64,000 nt of DNA from Oscillospiraceae bacterium. GTDB taxonomy: Bacteria > Bacillota > Clostridia > Oscillospirales > Ruminococcaceae. The stretch is taken from contig JAGASH010000002.1 of the NCBI GenBank assembly GCA_017847835.1, positions 1 through 64,000 on the forward strand. The letters are read 5' to 3'. This document shows positions 58,609 to 64,000 of this stretch, piece after piece. Each line of letters opens with the position of its first letter. The first letter of the stretch is position 1. The translations under genes were made by a program, and so were the position numbers. The notes below the pieces were generated by a model. The model saw nothing but the letters and a program-made list of their open reading frames with translations, had not been told where the DNA came from and ran no database searches.

Positions 58609-59217
58609 TTATTCCTTTTCGGCGGTTTTGCCGCCGCTTGCTTTTCTCCGCACGGAGCGTTTTCTGTTGGTTTTCAGACCGAAAATGGTTTGTCTGCCTT
58701 CCTGATAGTGCCGCGAGAGCAGGTGAATAAGCAGCTCCTCGATTGACGACAAAAGACCTATTCCGCAGAGTACTACGCAATATATCCAGAACCAGCTCAG
58801 ACTGATGAAATAGGGCACGAGAAACAGCATAAATCCCGACATCTTGTTGAGATAGCTGTGCAGCGAAGCAAAGCGCTTGTACTTTATCAGAGCGGTTACA
58901 TAAGCCGCGCTTCTTGTCAGCGCAATCAGGCAGACAATTATCCAAATCCAGTGCGGCAAAATCTCGATAAGCCTCGGCAAAACCTTGTACAGCATAAGCA
59001 GATAGAACATAATATCAGCAATGCTGTCAAGACGAGCGCCGAACTTGCTTTCGATTTTCATCATTCGGGCAACCGTTCCGTCAAGAACATCGCTTGTTCC
59101 GCAGACGGTCCAGATGATGTAAAACGGCAGGGTGAACGGCTCAATGAACACAAGCACAATTGTTCCCAGAATTCGCACGCACGTTATTATATTTGGCACA
59201 GTAAAAAATTTCTTCAT
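58609..59217 (-). CDS. CDP-alcohol phosphatidyltransferase
   Basis: 202 residues, about six membrane helices. The motif D-G-x2-A-R-x8-G-x3-D-x3-D is present: LDGTVARMMKIESKFGARLDSIADI. Relatives include phosphatidylglycerophosphate synthase PgsA; the head group cannot be told. The basic C-terminus (KTNRKRSVRRKASGGK) extends past the usual fold. Followed 42 nt later by the phosphatase gene. Confidence 0.9.
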   Translation of the reverse strand: MKKFFTVPNIITCVRILGTIVLVFIEPFTLPFYIIWTVCGTSDVLDGTVARMMKIESKFGARLDSIADIMFYLLMLYKVLPRLIEILPHWIWIIVCLIALTRSAAYVTALIKYKRFASLHSYLNKMSGFMLFLVPYFISLSWFWIYCVVLCGIGLLSSIEELLIHLLSRHYQEGRQTIFGLKTNRKRSVRRKASGGKTAEKE

Positions 59218-59275
59218 TTCACTAAACCTGTTCTACAAATAACACGACTTTTTCTGTCAAAAAACTACTCCCTAT

Positions 59276-59304
59276 ATTGTACCACATTTTTCGCGTTTTG
59301 TCAA
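59276..59304 (-). promoter_or_regulatory. promoter of the CDP-alcohol transferase gene
   Basis: Minus strand TTGACA (59304-59299), a 17-bp spacer, TACAAT (59281-59276). Confidence 0.78.
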
Positions 59305-59310
59305 TAACAC

Positions 59311-59339
59311 TTGACAAATTCCTCAAAGCGTTGTATAAT
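59311..59339 (+). promoter_or_regulatory. promoter of ilvA-ridA
   Basis: TTGACA (59311-59316), a 17-bp spacer, TATAAT (59334-59339). Its -35 is only 6 bp from that of the divergent promoter. Confidence 0.88.
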
Positions 59340-59381
59340 GGAATTTGGTAAAATTTATTTGAATAAAGAAGGTATGGAAAA

Positions 59382-60587
59382 ATGCTTACTCTTGACAGTA
59401 TCTATAAGGCTTCGCACGTTCTGAAAGAGGTTATCAGACGCACCGACCTTATAAAAGCTCCGAAAATCAACCCTGCGGCTGAGGTTTATCTCAAGCCCGA
59501 AAACTTACAGGTTACGGGTTCGTTTAAGGTTCGCGGCGCTTATTACAGGATTTCTCAGCTCACAGAAGCCGAGCGCGAAAAGGGTGTTATCGCTTGCTCT
59601 GCGGGAAATCACGCGCAGGGTGTTGCTCTTGCGGCAACAAAAGCGGGAATTAAGTCGCTGATTTGTCTGCCCGACGGCGCGCCGATTTCAAAGGTTGAGG
59701 CAACAAAGGCTTACGGCGCGGACGTTTGCCTTGTGCCGGGGGTTTACGACGATGCTTACAACAAGGCGCTTCAGCTCCGCGATGAAAAGGGCTACACCTT
59801 TATTCACCCGTTTGACGATGAAAACGTTATCGCGGGACAGGGTACAATCGGTCTTGAAATTCTCGACGATTTGCCCGACGCGGACGCGGTTGTCGTGCCT
59901 ATCGGCGGTGGTGGACTGATTTCGGGAGTTGCGTTTGCGATAAAGCAGCTCAATCCGAAAATCAAGGTTTACGGTGTACAGGCTGCGGGCGCTCCTTCGA
60001 TGTTCAACTCAATCCACGACAACAAAATCGAGCGTCTTGAAAGCGTTGCGACGCTTGCTGACGGAATTGCCGTCAAAGAGCCCGGAAAGAACACCTTTGA
60101 GCTTTGTCAGAAGTATGTTGACGAGATTGTCACGGTTTCCGAGGACGAGATTTCGGGAGCAATTCTCGCGCTTATCGAGCAGCAGAAGCTGATTGCAGAG
60201 GGCGCGGGCGCGGTATCGGTAGCGGCGGTTATGTTCAACAAAATCCCCGTCGAGGGCAAAAAGGTTGTTTGCGTGGTTTCGGGCGGTAACATCGACGTTA
60301 CAATCCTCAACCGCGTTATCAGAAGAGGTCTTGTCAAGAGCGGCCGCTCGGGAATGCTCAACATTGAGCTTGTCGATAAGCCCGGACAGCTCCTCGGTGT
60401 ATCGCAGATTATTGCTCAGCACGGCGGAAACGTCACCGCTGTACGTCACGAGCGCGCCGATGAAAACCCCGACATCAACGGCTGCTTCCTGCGTATTCAC
60501 CTTGAAACACGCAATTCCGAGCACCTTGAAGAAATCCGCGCTGCGCTTATCGAAGCGGGCTACAAGCTGGTTGACTACATAAAGTAA
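59382..60587 (+). CDS. ilvA: threonine ammonia-lyase
   Basis: 401 residues, PLP fold type II. PLP lysine in VTGSFKVRGAYYRI, ACSAGNHAQGVALAA, phosphate-binding PIGGGGLISGVAFAI. A C-terminal ACT domain (about 325-401, IELVDKPGQLLGVSQIIAQHGGNVTAVRHER) gives amino-acid control. It makes 2-oxobutanoate from threonine; length and one ACT domain fit the catabolic TdcB-like/biosynthetic intermediate type. Ribosome site AAGG. Confidence 0.95.
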   Translation: MLTLDSIYKASHVLKEVIRRTDLIKAPKINPAAEVYLKPENLQVTGSFKVRGAYYRISQLTEAEREKGVIACSAGNHAQGVALAATKAGIKSLICLPDGAPISKVEATKAYGADVCLVPGVYDDAYNKALQLRDEKGYTFIHPFDDENVIAGQGTIGLEILDDLPDADAVVVPIGGGGLISGVAFAIKQLNPKIKVYGVQAAGAPSMFNSIHDNKIERLESVATLADGIAVKEPGKNTFELCQKYVDEIVTVSEDEISGAILALIEQQKLIAEGAGAVSVAAVMFNKIPVEGKKVVCVVSGGNIDVTILNRVIRRGLVKSGRSGMLNIELVDKPGQLLGVSQIIAQHGGNVTAVRHERADENPDINGCFLRIHLETRNSEHLEEIRAALIEAGYKLVDYIK

Positions 60588-60605
60588 ACGAAAAGAGGTA
60601 TTTTT

Positions 60606-60977
60606 ATGAAAACAATTCACACGGACAATGCTCCTGCGGCAATCGGACCTTACGTTCAGGCAAAAATCACGGGAAATCTCGTGTACAGCTCGGGACAAAT
60701 CCCGATTGACCCCGCGACGGGAAATCTTGTCGAGGGCGGTATCGAGGAGCAGACAAAGCGCGTTTGCGAGAACCTGAAGGCGGTTCTCGAAGCGGCTGGA
60801 AGCTCTCTCACAAAGGTTGTCAAGACGAACTGCTATCTGAAGGATATCGGTGATTTTGCAGCATTCAACGCGGTTTACGCGGAGTATTTCACCGAGAAGC
60901 CCGCGCGCTCCTGCGTAGGCGGCTTGCAGATACCTAAGGGTGCGCTTGTCGAGGTCGAAGTTATCGCGGAAATCTGA
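60606..60977 (+). CDS. ridA: RidA-family enamine/imine deaminase
   Basis: 123 residues: APAAIGPYVQAKITGNLVYSSGQIPIDPATGNLVEGG...QTKRVCENLKAVLEAAGSSLTKVVKTNCYLKDI...RSCVGGLQIPKGALVEVEVIAEI. The Arg in ARSCV and the C-terminal Glu are the RidA active residues. It hydrolyses the reactive enamine released by threonine dehydratase, and it lies 18 nt after ilvA, so function and operon agree. Confidence 0.96.
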   Translation: MKTIHTDNAPAAIGPYVQAKITGNLVYSSGQIPIDPATGNLVEGGIEEQTKRVCENLKAVLEAAGSSLTKVVKTNCYLKDIGDFAAFNAVYAEYFTEKPARSCVGGLQIPKGALVEVEVIAEI

Positions 60978-60990
60978 TTTAATCAAAACG

Positions 60991-61021
60991 AAGGACGCTG
61001 AGCAAATCAGCGTCCTTTTTT
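60991..61021 (+). terminator. terminator of ilvA-ridA
   Basis: AGGACGCTGA / TCAGCGTCCT stem followed by T7. The minus-strand permease stop is at its edge. Confidence 0.9.
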
Positions 61022-62430
61022 TATCTTCTTTTGAATTTTCTTGGCTTTGGTTTTGCGGTTTTTTCGGGGAATTCGGGCTGTTCTTCCTCAGCCTCAGCCG
61101 AGTTTTCCAAGCTTATCGAGAAATCCTCGACAACCTTATTCGGCGGCTCGTCGATAAATTCCTCGGCAAATTCCGCCGTGCCCTTAAAATACATCTCGGT
61201 ATCGGACGGGAGATTTTTCTTTTTGAGCTTGCCCGAAACAAATTCCGCGAAAAGCAGATAAACCACGGCAAACACGGGCGCTCCAAGCAGCATTCCCGGT
61301 ATTCCGAAAAGACCGCCGCCGATGATTATCGAAACGAGAACCCAGATTGCGGGAAGTCCCATTGTTTCGCCGAAGAGGAACGGCTTGATGATGTTGCCGT
61401 CGCATTGCTGCAAAATCAGCACGAACAGCGCAAACCAGATTACCTTTGACGGGTCAACGAGCAAAATCAGAATACCGCTCGGAATTGCTCCGATAAACGG
61501 TCCGAAGAACGGGATAAGGTTTGTCACCGCGCAGATTGCCGCGATAAGCATCTGATAGGGCATACCCATTGCGAACATTCCGATAACCATAAACACGAAC
61601 ACAATCATCGCGTCCAGAAGGTTCGATACGATATATTTCTTGAAGATGTCGTTGCACTTGTTAAGTCCCGAGAAAAGACGCTCGCAGCGCTCGTTCTTGA
61701 TAAACGCGAACAGAATTTTCTTGCTCTGTGCGAGCAGACGCTCCTTGCTGAACAGCAGATAAATTGCGATGATAAGTCCGAGCAGGACGTTTTTCAGTCC
61801 CGTGAGCAGCGACAGAACGAAATTCCACACGCTGTTTCCGACGTTGTTTATTATATTCGGGTCGAGGTCTGCCGCAAATTTCTGCAGCGCGTTTGAAATA
61901 TCTGTAAACTCCTTGAAGAGGATTTTGGCGATATCGGGATTATCCTTGAAGAAGTCGTTGAGGAAGGTTTCCGCCTGCTTCAGATATTCGGGTAGCTTTT
62001 CGGTGAGGTCGACAAGGCTGTTTGCAATGCTCGGCATAACCGCAACCGCAATTCCCGCAAGCAGCGCGAAAAGAATCAAATAGGTGAGCGTCAGCGAAAG
62101 CACACGACAGAGAGTTTTTCTGAAACGTGCGCGTTTTTTCTCGCGCTCTCTTTGCTTTTCTGGAGAGAGCTTTTCGGACAGGAGTTTTTCGGGAGGAGTG
62201 ATTTTGAGTTTCCCGAAGAGCTTGTTTTCAAGGAGCATCATCAGCGGGTTCAGAATATACGCGATAATAACGCCGCAGATTACGGGAGCGGCAACCGCGC
62301 CAACCCAGGAGAACCCGTTTGAAATTGAGTCAAATTTAAATACAAAAACCACGAACAGCACAGCCACAGCAAGAACAATCAGGCTGTAAATCGCTATCGT
62401 GGTATATTTTTTGTTCCAGTTTATCTTCAA
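61021..62430 (-). CDS. AI-2E family transporter (UPF0118 permease)
   Basis: About 469 residues, eight predicted membrane helices. The family core GLIIAIYLLFSKERLLAQSKKI, ICAVTNLIPFFGPFIGAIPSGILILLVDP and the late GLPAIWVLVSIIIGGGLFGIPGMLLGAPVFAVVYLL are clear. Substrate unknown; the family holds AI-2 exporters and Na+/H+ antiporters. A charged loop (about 100-120) and a Glu/Lys-rich tail are added. I prefer the TTG at 62430, which has AAGGCGGTGA 5 nt upstream; the ATG at 62472 is possible. Confidence 0.88.
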   Translation of the reverse strand: MKINWNKKYTTIAIYSLIVLAVAVLFVVFVFKFDSISNGFSWVGAVAAPVICGVIIAYILNPLMMLLENKLFGKLKITPPEKLLSEKLSPEKQREREKKRARFRKTLCRVLSLTLTYLILFALLAGIAVAVMPSIANSLVDLTEKLPEYLKQAETFLNDFFKDNPDIAKILFKEFTDISNALQKFAADLDPNIINNVGNSVWNFVLSLLTGLKNVLLGLIIAIYLLFSKERLLAQSKKILFAFIKNERCERLFSGLNKCNDIFKKYIVSNLLDAMIVFVFMVIGMFAMGMPYQMLIAAICAVTNLIPFFGPFIGAIPSGILILLVDPSKVIWFALFVLILQQCDGNIIKPFLFGETMGLPAIWVLVSIIIGGGLFGIPGMLLGAPVFAVVYLLFAEFVSGKLKKKNLPSDTEMYFKGTAEFAEEFIDEPPNKVVEDFSISLENSAEAEEEQPEFPEKTAKPKPRKFKRR

Positions 62431-62590
62431 ATGCTTCACCGCCTTACAATTTACTATAATACAGTTTACCATATTTTTGCGCGGTTGTCAACCGAAAATT
62501 CGTGTTTATTGCATAAAACGTGAATAATGCGAGAAAATATTGCTGAAAAAGAACAGTCTGTTTAGAAATGTATTGTATAAGGGAGAACAA

Positions 62591-64000
62591 ATGGAACAAC
62601 AAGCAAAGCCCTCAGAGAACACACCGATAAGCCGTTCTCTGGAAGAAAATCTCGACAATCTGCTGAAATTCACGGACAATTCCTCGGACGTGATTATCAA
62701 GAGGGGACTTGTCTGCGGGAATAAAATCGCCGTCATCACCTGCGAGGGAATGACTTCAACAGACACGCTCGCGCAGCTTGTTTACCCGAAGCTGAACCTT
62801 GTCGAAAACGACAGGCTGCTGTCGCCCGACGCGCTTATGAACAGCTTTTTTGAGGTGTTTCTTATTGCCGCGGAACAGCTCGACATCAAAACTCTCGGCG
62901 ACCTCACGCTGAAATTACAGTCAGGCTTTGCGATAATTCTCGTTGACGGCTGCGCGAGAGCGATTGCAATCGGCGTTCAGGGGTACAAGTCGCGCGGTAT
63001 CGACGAGCCGAGCTCCGAGCTGAACGTTCGCGGCTCGCGGGAAGGCTTTGTCGAGGTTATCAGGACAAATATGGCGCTTATCCGCCGAAGAATAAAGTCA
63101 CCGACGCTGGTTTTCGAGCTCTCGCCGTTCGGTGAACGCAGCAACACGGACATCTGCCTTTGCTACATCTCGGACAAGGTTTCGCCGAAATTACTCGAAA
63201 ACGTGAAGAAGCGCTTGAAATCGATAAAGCTGAACACAATCCTCGAAAGCGGATATGTGCAGCCGTATTTTGAAGGTGAAGGCGGCTGGTTCTTCTCGGA
63301 GTGCGGGACGTGCGAGCGTCCCGATGTTTTCGCGGCAAAGCTGTACGAAGGACGCGTCGGCATACTTGTGGACGGGACGCCGTTTGCGCTGGTTGTGCCG
63401 CATTTGTTCATCGAGAATTTTCAGACGCTCGACGACTACACGCAAAAGCCGTTTTACGCGTTTTTCATAAGAACCGTGCGGCTTGCCGCGTATCTGATAA
63501 CGCTTTTTCTGCCGGGATTTTACGTCGCTGTCGCCTCGTATAACCCCGAAATGCTGCCGTCGTCGCTTATCCTGAACCTTGCCGCAGCCGAGCAGACTGC
63601 GCCGTTTTCACTTATGGTGGAGTGCCTGTTCATTCACTTTATGTACGAAATTCTGCGCGAAGCGGGTATACGCCTGCCGCGTCCTATCGGTCACGCAATC
63701 GGCGTAGTCGGCGGACTTGTAATCGGCGATATCACGGTATCTGCGGGACTTGTCGGTGCGCCTATGGTGCTGATTGTGGCGCTGTCGGGGCTTTGCAGCT
63801 TTGTTGTCCCGAAGATGTACGAAAAGGTTGTCATTCTGCGGTTTGTGTATATCATCGCGGGAGGGGTTTTCGGACTGTACGGGCTGCTTCTTGCGGCGGG
63901 CGCTGTGATAATAAAAATGTGCTCGCTTTCAACCTACGGTGTGCCGTATATGGCGCCTATGTCGCCTTTTTCACCGAAGGCTTGCAGGGATTTGCTGGTG
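62591..64000 (+). CDS. GerA-family spore germination protein, 3' end outside window
   Basis: At least 470 residues with no stop before the window end. An N-terminal soluble domain of about 280 residues (SLEENLDNLLKFTDNSSDVIIKRG, later VRGSREGFVEVIRTNMALIRRRIKSP, DGTPFALVVP) leads into a membrane domain (FIRTVRLAAYLITLFLPGFYVAVASY). SREGF, RTN, LIRRR and the PFY..FIR segment are the GerA/SpoVAF hallmarks. This is subunit A of a germinant receptor, or SpoVAF. GGGAG lies 6 nt before ATG. Partner genes would lie downstream. Confidence 0.92.
   Translation, partial: MEQQAKPSENTPISRSLEENLDNLLKFTDNSSDVIIKRGLVCGNKIAVITCEGMTSTDTLAQLVYPKLNLVENDRLLSPDALMNSFFEVFLIAAEQLDIKTLGDLTLKLQSGFAIILVDGCARAIAIGVQGYKSRGIDEPSSELNVRGSREGFVEVIRTNMALIRRRIKSPTLVFELSPFGERSNTDICLCYISDKVSPKLLENVKKRLKSIKLNTILESGYVQPYFEGEGGWFFSECGTCERPDVFAAKLYEGRVGILVDGTPFALVVPHLFIENFQTLDDYTQKPFYAFFIRTVRLAAYLITLFLPGFYVAVASYNPEMLPSSLILNLAAAEQTAPFSLMVECLFIHFMYEILREAGIRLPRPIGHAIGVVGGLVIGDITVSAGLVGAPMVLIVALSGLCSFVVPKMYEKVVILRFVYIIAGGVFGLYGLLLAAGAVIIKMCSLSTYGVPYMAPMSPFSPKACRDLLV

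Noticed and set aside
62472..62504. ATG 62472 as start of the AI-2E permease
   Set aside because: No ribosome site and a TTGACA box sits just upstream; AAGGCGGTGA before TTG 62430 is a better start. Not fully excluded.
62500..62590. Sigma-G promoter before the GerA-family gene
   Set aside because: GCATA-like -35 candidates occur, but no CAT-type -10 lies at the right distance, so no site was called.

Overview
The window is a gene-dense stretch of a low-to-mid GC Gram-positive chromosome. A complete spoIIIA operon, a spoVM gene, a SleB-type cell wall hydrolase, a GerA-type germinant receptor subunit, a T-box leader, GatCAB and split glutamate synthase subunits together point to an endospore-forming anaerobic Clostridia member, probably Oscillospiraceae/Ruminococcaceae. 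The lineage is an inference from gene content; no 16S is present. Most promoters I could read are housekeeping type, with a -35 box, exactly 17 bp, and TATAAT.

Layout. 1-0.75 kb: end of an rRNA operon (23S 3' end, 5S) with tRNA-Lys, -Glu, -Met and -Trp. 0.9-8.3 kb: a large hybrid histidine kinase, an RNA uracil methyltransferase, a GNAT acetyltransferase behind a leader-peptide/terminator element, and an HD-GYP protein. 8.3-14.9 kb (minus strand): a full phosphate module, pstS | pstC-pstA-pstB-phoU-phoP-phoR, with phased PhoP-box-like repeats upstream of pstS. 15-21 kb: macro-domain protein, DUF2975-like membrane protein, tRNA-Gly, SleB-like hydrolase, CCA-adding enzyme and an EF-G-like factor with an eroded G4 motif. 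21.2-25.8 kb: spoIIIAA-AH.

26.1-29.5 kb (minus): a three-gene cassette encoding a VTC-type polyphosphate polymerase, a DUF4956 membrane protein and a Cthe_2159-like beta-helix lipoprotein. It is bracketed by two direct copies of a hairpin-rich intergenic repeat. 29.9-39.3 kb (minus): the conserved Firmicute block yqhY/asp23-nusB-xseA-xseB-ispA-(DUF212)-dxs-tlyA-nadK-argR-recN. In Bacillus this block follows spoIIIA; here it faces spoIIIA convergently with the polyphosphate cassette in between. 39.4-39.7 kb: a 57-aa membrane peptide and a 26-aa SpoVM.

39.7-46.3 kb (minus): a seven-gene operon with glutamate synthase in separate pieces (GATase, FMN synthase domain, ferredoxin, FAD oxidoreductase, GXGXG domain), then a membrane-anchored propeller-like protein and an ANTAR regulator with a degenerate receiver. 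46.7-50.8 kb: gatC-gatA-gatB plus a coupled membrane protein. 50.8-52.5 kb (minus): phosphoesterase, biotin ligase and CYTH protein. 52.7-53.7 kb: three small unrecognised genes, the last a Cys-rich repeat protein with a membrane tail. 53.8-57.9 kb: T-box(Cys)-cysE-cysS and two tandem lipoprotein cyclophilins. 58-64 kb: thrH-like phosphatase and CDP-alcohol phosphatidyltransferase (minus), ilvA-ridA (plus), an AI-2E family permease (minus) and a GerA-family gene cut by the window end.

Best candidates for new biology: the repeat-flanked polyphosphate/beta-helix cassette, the small-gene trio at 52.7-53.7 kb, the propeller plus ANTAR pair in the glutamate synthase operon, the EF-G paralogue lacking NKxD, and the attenuator before the GNAT gene. 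All function statements come from reading the sequence and family knowledge; no database search was run.
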